From: Marinobacter antarcticus
GTDB lineage: Bacteria > Pseudomonadota > Gammaproteobacteria > Pseudomonadales > Oleiphilaceae
Reading direction: 5' to 3'
Assembly: GCF_900142385.1 (NCBI RefSeq)
Contig: NZ_FRAQ01000001.1
Span: forward strand, 1,488,001-1,552,000
Length of the DNA stretch: 64,000 nucleotides
The translations under genes were made by a program, and so were the position numbers. The notes beneath the pieces were generated by a model that was not told the DNA's origin, did not search any database, and saw nothing but the letters and a program-made list of their open reading frames with translations. Shown here piece after piece: positions 54,999-62,361 of this stretch (within the stretch, counting starts at the first letter, position 1; each line of letters opens with the position of its first letter).

Positions 54999-55679
54999 AT
55001 GAGAGTAATGTTATTGGGAGCGACCGGGTTAACCGGTGGATTTGTTCTCGCTGGATTACTGGCTCGCGATGAGGTTGAGTCGGTTGTCGTGCCTGTCCGG
55101 AAGCAGATGGAGACTGTTCACGCCAGGTTGCGCCAGCAGGAAATGGATTTTGATCGCATGGAAGACCATGCAGAGCTCTTTAATGTGGATGCGATCATCT
55201 GCTGCCTGGGTACGACCATCAAAAAGGCCGGCTCTCAGGAGCAGTTCCGCAAAGTGGATTATGGCTACTGCCTGAAAGCGGCGGAGCTTGGCCGTGCTGC
55301 GGGTGCACGCGCGTTCATTCTGATGTCTGCCATCGGTTCATCTGCTACATCGACTATTTTCTATAATCGAGTCAAAGGCGAGCTGGAGGATGGCGTTAAG
55401 GGGCTTGGGTATCCTTATCTTTCAATTTACCACCCCAGCCTGTTGCTGGGTGCCAGGAATGAGAATCGTCTTGGAGAGGCTTTGGGCATTAAAGCCATGC
55501 CACTGATCAACCGGGTTCTTGTTGGCCCGCTGGAAAAGTACCGTGGCATCGAAGCGGCGACGGTTGCCAATGCCATGGTGAACGAGGCCTGCAGTCTGGC
55601 ATCGGAATCTGCGGCCGAACAGGTGGTTCAGATCCGGGAATATCAGGATATCGTCGAGCTGTCTGCGCAGACAGCTTAA
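54999..55679 (+). CDS. NAD(P)-binding oxidoreductase of the HTATIP2 type
   Basis: 226 residues, a Rossmann protein of the atypical short-chain dehydrogenase group. MRVMLLGATGLTGGFVLAGL holds the dinucleotide motif GATGLTGG; DAIICCLGTTIKKAGSQEQF and VDYGYCLKAAELGRAAGARA are typical of the Tip30/HTATIP2-like branch. It lacks a clear Tyr-x3-Lys pair. It overlaps the convergent GMC gene by 4 bases. Confidence 0.85.
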   Translation: MRVMLLGATGLTGGFVLAGLLARDEVESVVVPVRKQMETVHARLRQQEMDFDRMEDHAELFNVDAIICCLGTTIKKAGSQEQFRKVDYGYCLKAAELGRAAGARAFILMSAIGSSATSTIFYNRVKGELEDGVKGLGYPYLSIYHPSLLLGARNENRLGEALGIKAMPLINRVLVGPLEKYRGIEAATVANAMVNEACSLASESAAEQVVQIREYQDIVELSAQTA

Positions 55680-57349
55680 TCGCCGGCCAGAATCCACCTT
55701 GCCGCTTTCTCGGCAATCATCAGTGTCGGTGAGTTGGTGTTGCCGCTGGTGATCACTGGCATCACGCTCGCGTCCACCACGCGCAAACCGTTTACGCCCC
55801 TTACCCGCAGGTGAGAATCCACCACGGCCATTGCATCATCGGCTCGCCCCATGCGGGTCGTACCCACCGGATGAAAAATAGTGGTGCCGATGTCGCCGGC
55901 CAGACGGCTCAAATCTTCGTCGGTCTGATACTGCGACCCAGGTTTGTATTCCTCGGGCAGATACTTTGAAAAGGCCGGCTGCCCGGCGATGCGACGTGTT
56001 ACTCGCAGTGAGTCTGCCGCCACCTTTCTGTCCTCTGCAGTGTTCAGGTAATTGGGTGCAATAGCCGGCGCCTCCAGGGGGTCGCGGCTGCGGATACGTA
56101 CCGAGCCCCGGCTGGTGGGGTTGAGGTTGCATACGCTGGCAGTAATGGCCGGGAAATTGTGCAAGGGCTGGCCGAAGGCATCCAGGCTCAGGGGCTGAAC
56201 GTGGTACTGGATATTGGCGTAGTCGTATTCATCCGAACTGCGGGTGAATGCGCACAATTGTGAAGGCGCCATGCTCATGGGGCCTGAGCGTTTTAACAGA
56301 TATTCAAGGCCAATCCGGGCTTTACCCCACAGGGAGTTGGCCATGGTATTGAGGGTGAGGGCGTTCCTTACCTTGTAGACAGAGCGGATTTGCAGATGAT
56401 CCTGAAGGTTTTCGCCTACCCCTGGCAAGTCTGCTACCACCGGAATGCTTAATTCCTGAAGCAGATCGGACGGCCCTATGCCAGACAACTGCAACAGTTG
56501 GGGTGAGCCGATCGAGCCGGCCGAGAGAATAACTTCGCGGCTGGCCGTTGCGAGCGTCTCATTACCAGAGTTGGCATCTGCTACGCGCACTCCGGTGCAC
56601 TTGGGCTTCTGTCCATCCGTATTCATTTCGAGGCTCAGTACCTGGGTAGAGTGCCAGACTGTGAGGTTGGGTCGTTTCGAGGCGCTTCGCAAAAAGGCCT
56701 TGGAGGTATTCCAGCGCCAGCCGGCACGTTGGTTTACCTCGAAATAATCCACGCCTTCATTATCGCCGCGGTTGAAGTCCTTTGTGCGGGGAACGCCTGC
56801 CTGAACTGCTGCCTCCGCAAAGTCTTCAAGGACCTGCCAGTGCAGGCGCTGGCGCTCCACCCGCCATTCACCGCCATGGCCGTGGAAGCGCTTGTGAGCG
56901 CTATCTTCAGGGTCGCCGGCGTCCAGACCATGATGATCTTCATGGCGCATGAAATCTGGCAGGCAATTGTCCCAGCTCCAGGCGTCATCGCCGGTTATTT
57001 CTGCCCATCGATTGTAGTCCCTTGCCTGGCCGCGGATGTACAGCATGCCGTTGATGCTGGAGCAGCCACCCAGGGTTTTGCCGCGGGGATATATCAGCGA
57101 CCGGTTGTTGAGGCCCGGTGCCGGCTCTGTGCGGAAGCACCAGTCGGTGCGTGGGTTATCGATGCAGTAGAGATAACCCACAGGAATATGAATCCAGTGA
57201 TAGTTGTCCCGCCCCCCGGCTTCGATCAGTAAAACACGGTTCTCGGGGTTGGCGCTCAGGCGGTTGGCCAGCAGACAACCGGCTGTTCCGGCGCCTGCCA
57301 CGATATAGTCGAACTCAAACGGACCCGGTGCTTTGTTGTTGTCGGGCAA
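55676..57349 (-). CDS. GMC-family FAD-dependent alcohol dehydrogenase
   Basis: 557 residues. FAD site YIVAGAGTAGCLLANRLSAN, GMC signature 1 PRGKTLGGCSSINGMLYIRG, signature 2 VILSAGSIGSPQLLQLSGIG, and a C-terminal catalytic histidine in FHPVGTTRMG with an asparagine in SGNTNSPTLMIAEKAA. It resembles AlkJ and choline dehydrogenase-like enzymes that oxidise aliphatic alcohols; a role in alkane-alcohol oxidation fits the inferred lifestyle but is not shown. No signal peptide. Confidence 0.92.
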   Translation of the reverse strand: MPDNNKAPGPFEFDYIVAGAGTAGCLLANRLSANPENRVLLIEAGGRDNYHWIHIPVGYLYCIDNPRTDWCFRTEPAPGLNNRSLIYPRGKTLGGCSSINGMLYIRGQARDYNRWAEITGDDAWSWDNCLPDFMRHEDHHGLDAGDPEDSAHKRFHGHGGEWRVERQRLHWQVLEDFAEAAVQAGVPRTKDFNRGDNEGVDYFEVNQRAGWRWNTSKAFLRSASKRPNLTVWHSTQVLSLEMNTDGQKPKCTGVRVADANSGNETLATASREVILSAGSIGSPQLLQLSGIGPSDLLQELSIPVVADLPGVGENLQDHLQIRSVYKVRNALTLNTMANSLWGKARIGLEYLLKRSGPMSMAPSQLCAFTRSSDEYDYANIQYHVQPLSLDAFGQPLHNFPAITASVCNLNPTSRGSVRIRSRDPLEAPAIAPNYLNTAEDRKVAADSLRVTRRIAGQPAFSKYLPEEYKPGSQYQTDEDLSRLAGDIGTTIFHPVGTTRMGRADDAMAVVDSHLRVRGVNGLRVVDASVMPVITSGNTNSPTLMIAEKAARWILAGD

Positions 57350-57404
57350 AGTATTTTCTCCGTAGCGATCTAAATAATGATCTAAATAGTGGTCTGACGT
57401 CAGA

Positions 57405-58190
57405 CTACCCCAATGTGGCGTCCAGGAACATCATCACAACAAAGCCGACCAGCAGGGAGAAGGTCGCCAGCGTTTTGTAGCTGTTCCGGTGGGTTTCCGG
57501 AATAATCTCATTGCTGATAATGAACAGCATGGCACCTGCAGCAAAACCCAGAGTCCAGGGCATAATCGGCTCAGCCAGCCATACCAGGGCAGCGCCGAAT
57601 ACGCCGCCGATGGGCTCGGCCAGCCCGGTCAGCAGCGCGATTGTGAATGCCTTGGTCCGGGAGTACTGAATGGCCATCAGTGAGAATGCAACGGCAAGGC
57701 CTTCAGGAATATTCTGAATGCCAATGCCCATCGCCAGCACATAGCCGTTGCGCACATCTCCCCCGGCAAAACCAACGCCCACCGCCATGCCCTCCGGAAA
57801 ATTATGCAGCGTTATGGCAATAATAAAGAGCCAGATGCGGCGGACATGCGAGGCGTCAGGGCCTTCCGGCCCGAGGTTGAAGTGTTCATGGGGCAGTTTC
57901 TGGTGGATATAGTACAGCGCCCCTGCACCGGACAGTATGCCGAATATCACCAGCAGCGCTGCAGCCCAGGTTGAGCCCAACAGCGCCTCTCCATGCTCCA
58001 GCCCCGGAAGCAGTAACGAGAAAAAGGAGGCTGCCAGCATCACGCCCGCAGCACCCGCCAGCATACTGTCCTGCAGCCGGTCAGACAGGGTTTTGACGAA
58101 GAAGACCGCCAGGGCACCTATACCGGTTGCAAGGCCTGCCAACAGGCTTGCCAGTGCGCCAAGCCAGACGATGCTGATATCAGTAGTCAT
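57405..58190 (-). CDS. ZIP-family metal transporter
   Basis: 261 residues, eight membrane helices. Metal-binding helices IV and V are visible as IIAITLHNFPEGMAVGVGFA (HNFPEG) and MGIGIQNIPEGLAVAFSLMA (QNIPEG), the ZIP pattern of the GufA subfamily. Transports zinc or another divalent metal. The histidine-poor loop and the GufA motif suggest broad substrate use. Confidence 0.92.
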   Translation of the reverse strand: MTTDISIVWLGALASLLAGLATGIGALAVFFVKTLSDRLQDSMLAGAAGVMLAASFFSLLLPGLEHGEALLGSTWAAALLVIFGILSGAGALYYIHQKLPHEHFNLGPEGPDASHVRRIWLFIIAITLHNFPEGMAVGVGFAGGDVRNGYVLAMGIGIQNIPEGLAVAFSLMAIQYSRTKAFTIALLTGLAEPIGGVFGAALVWLAEPIMPWTLGFAAGAMLFIISNEIIPETHRNSYKTLATFSLLVGFVVMMFLDATLG

Positions 58191-58253
58191 GAAGGCCGGA
58201 TTCTCATGGTCGGAGTTATGTCAGGTAATCGTCGCCGGAACTGTTTCAAGCCG

Positions 58254-58739
58254 TCAGTTCGTTTTGTAGGTCGGGCCTGTTGAACGCGAGAGCGTGGGCT
58301 CGCAGCCGATAACCTGTCTCGCCTGCTTGTGTGCGTGCAGATACCAGCGCTTCCCGGGCTCGGTAAATGTTTGCGAGGTAACACGGAAATCCGTTGTTTC
58401 CATTGTTGCGGGTATAGGTGAACCGTCAGAATGGCGGTAGACGCAGCTGGTGCCAAGGGTCACGGGAGTGGCTACGGGTAGCGCTATAAAACCATCTTCC
58501 CGAACCTGCGGAGGATGGTCGTCCACACTGATGATCTTGAGGCAGGGGCCGAAATGAATTCTGCGCTGATCACGCAGATATTCGCTCAGGCAGTGCTGGG
58601 CACTGAGAAGGACGGTATTGCGGTCTTTGCCCGGCAGGTTTTCGTTGCCTGGCTCGATGATCGATTTTTGATCTGACAGCGACTGGCAGCCTGCCAGCAT
58701 AAAAAGGCAGGCCAGCAGAAGCGTGAAGGCAGGCTTCAT
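58254..58739 (-). CDS. Lipoprotein of unknown function (161 aa)
   Basis: Lipobox LAGC after a hydrophobic core (MKPAFTLLLACLFMLAGCQS); the mature protein has several cysteines (AQHCLSEYL, FGPCLKII, GTSCVYRH, IGCEP) that could form disulfides. Family not recognised. Start at 58739 because AAGGAG lies 9 bases upstream; that site is inside a 10-bp inverted repeat. It lies just downstream of the AbiTii-type gene. Confidence 0.72.
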   Translation of the reverse strand: MKPAFTLLLACLFMLAGCQSLSDQKSIIEPGNENLPGKDRNTVLLSAQHCLSEYLRDQRRIHFGPCLKIISVDDHPPQVREDGFIALPVATPVTLGTSCVYRHSDGSPIPATMETTDFRVTSQTFTEPGKRWYLHAHKQARQVIGCEPTLSRSTGPTYKTN

Positions 58740-58743
58740 CGTT

Positions 58744-58791
58744 ACTCCTTGTTGCATTGAACAAAAACGGGATTGTCCCGGAACAAGGAGT
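58744..58791 (-). promoter_or_regulatory. Anti-Shine-Dalgarno inverted repeat enclosing a short terminator-like hairpin
   Basis: On the minus strand ACTCCTTGTT (58791-58782) is the perfect complement of AACAAGGAGT (58753-58744), which contains the lipoprotein gene's ribosome-binding site. Between them CGGGA-CAA-TCCCG followed by TTTTT looks like a terminator for the AbiTii-type gene. The two hairpins are nested, so one RNA element could both end transcription and hide the ribosome-binding site. Confidence 0.6.
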
Positions 58792-58800
58792 CAGTTTAGC

Positions 58801-59466
58801 TCAGCTTGCCCGCCCGAACATCTTCTCGAAAAAGCCTGCGGAACGCACATCCGGAATGGGCAGGCTGTCTAGCTCATCCATGGCTCTGCGCCAGAAATGT
58901 TCCGGGTCGTCCAGTTCCGCAACCTGCGCGCGCTCTTCGGGGCTGTAATGGTTATGCTCTCCCGCGAGGCCTTTTTCCATCAGTGCCTGCGTCCACAGGT
59001 AAACTGCGCCTCTTACGGTTTTTAGCAGGCGCAAATACACATCGCGGCTGAGGTTGATGGCCAGCTCTGCGCTCAGGTTGATCTGTTTCTGCAAAACAGC
59101 CATATCATCGACATCCAGCAATAGCCGGTTGCCGTCACCTTTTTTGCTGTTGACGCAGGTTTTTTCCAGGGACTTGGTACCTTCCATGAGATCTATATGG
59201 CCAAACTCAAGTTTCTGATGATCGCTTACCGGTGCCGGAATCCATCCATATTGCGGTGATTTTGCGACAATATGTCCCGGTAAATCCAGGCGGTAGGGAG
59301 GGGTGGCGTCACGATCCTGGTAGCCATCGAATTCAGACCGCAGCCAGGCAGCCATTTTTTTGTGACGTAACATCATGGCAAGTGTGATGGCTGAAGGCAT
59401 GATGTCCTCGAGCAGCCCGCCCGAATCACGGGTGCGCTCGTCGAGGTGACTTGCGGATGCAGACAT
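58801..59466 (-). CDS. AbiTii-domain protein
   Basis: 221 residues. The N-terminal part, MPSAITLAMMLRHKKMAAWL then RSEFDGYQDRDATPPYRLDL, follows the AbiTii pattern (helix, then L-sEl-GY). The domain is named after an abortive-infection protein of lactococcal type and often sits at the N-terminus of defence-related proteins. The rest is helical (LQKQINLSAELAINLSRDVY, LRLLKTVRGAVYLWTQALM). Start at 59466 with GGAG upstream. No toxin or partner gene is adjacent apart from the lipoprotein gene. Confidence 0.6.
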   Translation of the reverse strand: MSASASHLDERTRDSGGLLEDIMPSAITLAMMLRHKKMAAWLRSEFDGYQDRDATPPYRLDLPGHIVAKSPQYGWIPAPVSDHQKLEFGHIDLMEGTKSLEKTCVNSKKGDGNRLLLDVDDMAVLQKQINLSAELAINLSRDVYLRLLKTVRGAVYLWTQALMEKGLAGEHNHYSPEERAQVAELDDPEHFWRRAMDELDSLPIPDVRSAGFFEKMFGRAS

Positions 59467-59670
59467 GTTTTCTCCTCGGTGGAGGTAGGCTTTTTGTTCC
59501 CACCGCCACATTTTTGTTGTTGTACGGCTTCCGGTATTGTCTGACCGGCTATATTCGAAACGTGCTCGTGTTCAAAAAGTAGACAATGACGGCGGGCCGC
59601 GCCGTTGTAAAAAGGTTATTTCTTTGTAACGGCGGGTAAGCAGTATATGCGGGCTCGCACACCCAATCCG

Positions 59671-60477
59671 TTACATGCCAGCGTGGGTGCTCTCGAAAAT
59701 TTTGTCTGCAGAAGCTGCCACAAAGCCGTTATAGAGACTGCCGTCGGCTTTTTTGTAGCGCAGTGCAAACTCATAGAAACAACTGGGAATGGTGGCCTCC
59801 CGGTCACTGAACTTTACCGGAACCCGGTCGGCCATGGTGGAGGACTGTTCAAGCAGATCTTCGGGAGAGCCTTTCACTTCACCGCCGGAAACATTCACCG
59901 AAAAGCCGTTATCTTTCAGGAGCTGGTTCACATCGGCGACTGTATGGAAGCTTTGCAGGTCATTAACACTTACGGTGAAGTGATTCGCCCGGTAGCCCCA
60001 AGCCGCGAGCCAGGCCGCATATTCGCTCTCTTCCAGCAGCTTGCGGTAGGTGTCGTAATCCAGATCCCAGTGCCGGCCTGAGTATAGAAAGTCGTCCGCT
60101 GTAACCTGTTCTTTTGTCACCCCTTCTACCAGTTTTTTTACACTGGCCTGAAGCTCCGGTGAGCACTGTTCCGTCAACAGCTCTGAAATGAATACCCTCG
60201 GAGCCTCCGGATCTGAGTGCTCATAATGCCGGGCATAGAGTTTCTTGCCTTTGAAGTGGTATTCGCCCCCTTCGCGATATCCCAGAGCAAGAAAATGCGC
60301 TGCAAGAGCGTCCAGGCTAACGGGCGCCAAATTGAAGGTTCGCAGGGCGATATGATCGTTAATGATCGCGTGGCCTTCTTCCGCACCCAGAATCCGATGG
60401 ATTTGCACAGCCGAAGGCGTGACGTCACGATAATTCTGCCAGAGCTTCTCGAACAAGGCGTTGCGATCAGTATGCAT
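59671..60477 (-). CDS. DUF1338 protein, 2-oxoadipate dioxygenase/decarboxylase-like
   Basis: 268 residues. Metal ligands of the HglS/YdcJ family can be suggested at IINDHIALRTFNL (His), in the central GYRANHFTVSV (His) and near the C-terminal SCFYEFALRY (Glu). HglS converts 2-oxoadipate to 2-hydroxyglutarate in lysine catabolism; short family members of this length are less studied. Its start overlaps the end of astA by 11 bases, so the two are co-expressed. Confidence 0.85.
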   Translation of the reverse strand: MHTDRNALFEKLWQNYRDVTPSAVQIHRILGAEEGHAIINDHIALRTFNLAPVSLDALAAHFLALGYREGGEYHFKGKKLYARHYEHSDPEAPRVFISELLTEQCSPELQASVKKLVEGVTKEQVTADDFLYSGRHWDLDYDTYRKLLEESEYAAWLAAWGYRANHFTVSVNDLQSFHTVADVNQLLKDNGFSVNVSGGEVKGSPEDLLEQSSTMADRVPVKFSDREATIPSCFYEFALRYKKADGSLYNGFVAASADKIFESTHAGM

Positions 60478-61579
60478 AATTTAACTCCGGGGCCGTATTT
60501 CGGGTTTGTGCTGGCGCTGCCTGGTTTAAAGGCAGAATGCGCGCGAGCTTGCCGTTCTCCAGGCACAGTTTTACAGCGAGGGCAGGGGGAACAATCAGTG
60601 TATCTGGCTGGGCAGACAATTCGGACGTGACCGTTGCCCGGAAGTCTGCCGTGCCTGTGTTTGTAATCAAAGTTGGTTCGCTTTGCTGGTAGCTGGCACG
60701 TCCATAACGGCTGCCAGTTCCTGTGCCTGTGTCAGTTTCGTCAATTCTTACCGCGCATGCATAAGAGGATCTCACGCTTTGAATGTCGGCCAGGGCGCAC
60801 TCAACCGTTGGTCCCGCATCAAACAGGTCTATGAGTCCTTTGTGCTGAAACCCTTCGGCTTCCAGTATCCGCAAGGCCGGCCGGGTTTGGTTGTGTACCT
60901 GACTGATAACCTCCCGGGCCTCCGGGCTCATCAGGCAGGTGTAAAGCGGATGGGAAGGCATCAACTCATCAATGAAGTCAGTATAGCCGGTGCCAACCAG
61001 ATGGGTTGCGTGACTGAACTCGATATCAACGAAATGAGCTTTCAGCCAGTCCCAGAAAGGCGATTGGCCAGCGCCGTTCGAGACACCGCGCATCTCGGCA
61101 ATGACCTTGTCTGAAAAGCGTTCCGGGTGCAGCGCCATAAAGAGGAAACGGACCCGGGAAAGCAGTTTGCCTGCATCGGCCCGGCGGAACGCCGGCCGCA
61201 GATAAAGTGAGCAGATTTCAGAATAGCCGGTGTAATGGTTGCAGCGGGTCAGGGTTTCCACGTTTCGGCGAAGATCAAGATCCCGGGAGTGGTGGATAAT
61301 CGTATTACGCCGGAAATGGTAAAGCGGCCGGGTATGCCCTGCATTCGCTTCTATGCCGGTGGTGCCCAGAATATCTCCGGTGGCTTCATCTTCCAGTACG
61401 AACAAGTAATGCTCGTCACCAGGGCTGGTAACCCGGCGCTCGAAACTGGCCATGGAATGGGCTATTTTTCGCGTCAGAGCATCCCTGTCGGGCATGAGGG
61501 AGGTAAAGCCCGGGCCGGATTCCTGAGCTATTTGAAAAAGAGTATCCAGATCCCTGTCGGTAATCGGTCGAATGATCAT
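60467..61579 (-). CDS. astA: Arginine N-succinyltransferase
   Basis: 370 residues. MIIRPITDRDLDTLFQIAQE, GPGFTSLMPDRDALTRKIA, then YTGYSEICSLYLRPAFRRAD, MRGVSNGAGQSPFWDWLKAH and FEAEGFQHKGLIDLFDAGPT-like stretches identify the AstA/AruG family. It succinylates arginine at the start of the AST degradation pathway. The other ast genes are not in the window. ATG at 61579 chosen over a TTG 9 bases upstream. Confidence 0.92.
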   Translation of the reverse strand: MIIRPITDRDLDTLFQIAQESGPGFTSLMPDRDALTRKIAHSMASFERRVTSPGDEHYLFVLEDEATGDILGTTGIEANAGHTRPLYHFRRNTIIHHSRDLDLRRNVETLTRCNHYTGYSEICSLYLRPAFRRADAGKLLSRVRFLFMALHPERFSDKVIAEMRGVSNGAGQSPFWDWLKAHFVDIEFSHATHLVGTGYTDFIDELMPSHPLYTCLMSPEAREVISQVHNQTRPALRILEAEGFQHKGLIDLFDAGPTVECALADIQSVRSSYACAVRIDETDTGTGTGSRYGRASYQQSEPTLITNTGTADFRATVTSELSAQPDTLIVPPALAVKLCLENGKLARILPLNQAAPAQTRNTAPELNYAY

Positions 61580-61695
61580 GGGCTGCAACCTGACGATGTT
61601 TCGGGACAGTATGAAGAGATGTGCTGGCAGGTTGCAGATGCATTATGCTCGAAATGGGCTATTATTTTTTCATAATGACCAGGCGAGTAACCAAA

Positions 61696-62124
61696 ATGAT
61701 CGGAAGCAAAGACCAAAAGCTGCTTTTGCTGCTACGTCAAAACGCCAGAACCAGTATTACGGATCTGGCCAAGGCCCTGAACCTGTCGCGCTCAACGGTA
61801 CAAAACAGGATCGCCCGGCTGGAGGTCAGCGGTGTGATTGCCGGATATTCGGTGCAATTGGGAGGGGCTTTTTCGTCTAGTCAGGTGGAAGCTCACGTTT
61901 CGATAAAAGTTGCCCAGAAACTGACTGCGCGAACAAATTCCGCGCTTGAGGGTATCAGCCAAGTGTCTCAGTTGTTCTCGGTAAGCGGTGAATACGACCT
62001 TATAGCCATCGTTCAGGCCCAGTCTCTGGAGGAGCTGAGTGCCGTACTGGATGAGATCGGTAATCTTGAAGGTGTTGAGCGCACTAACTCGGCTGTGGTG
62101 CTGGAAACCCGCTTCCGGCGGTAG
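61696..62124 (+). CDS. Lrp/AsnC-family transcriptional regulator
   Basis: 142 residues. DNA-binding part SITDLAKALNLSRSTVQNRI with ARLEVSGVIAGYSV, then a RAM domain (VAQKLTARTNSALEGISQVS, SVSGEYDLIAIVQAQSLEEL). Divergent from astA-DUF1338, so a local regulator of amino acid use is likely. Start uncertain: ATGs lie at 61675 and 61696; neither has a strong ribosome-binding site, and the latter fits the usual family length. Confidence 0.87.
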   Translation: MIGSKDQKLLLLLRQNARTSITDLAKALNLSRSTVQNRIARLEVSGVIAGYSVQLGGAFSSSQVEAHVSIKVAQKLTARTNSALEGISQVSQLFSVSGEYDLIAIVQAQSLEELSAVLDEIGNLEGVERTNSAVVLETRFRR

Positions 62125-62157
62125 GCGCTTTTCTGCAATTTTTTTACAGCTGGATTA

Positions 62158-62265
62158 TCAGGAACCCAGCATCCCCGCGAAAGCACTGTACAAGAAAGCG
62201 GCTGAGCCAAGCAGGATAAATCCCCAGGCCGGGAAAATCAGGAAAGAGCGAGTCGACTGTCTCAT
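62158..62265 (-). CDS. Very small membrane protein (35 aa)
   Basis: Minus-strand frame MRQSTRSFLIFPAWGFILLG then SAAFLYSAFAGMLGS, stop at 62158. One membrane helix with a basic N-terminus. AGGAG lies 7 bases before the ATG, a strong site for such a short frame. Family not recognised. Between the Lrp-type regulator (convergent) and the acyl-CoA synthetase (divergent). Confidence 0.6.
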   Translation of the reverse strand: MRQSTRSFLIFPAWGFILLGSAAFLYSAFAGMLGS

Positions 62266-62361
62266 GGTGGTCTCCTATGAGTAATGGAATCCGATACGCT
62301 TCGTTCTTCACTTTAGACTAATATTGATTAATGTCACAAAAAAATAAAAAAGGAGTTTTTC

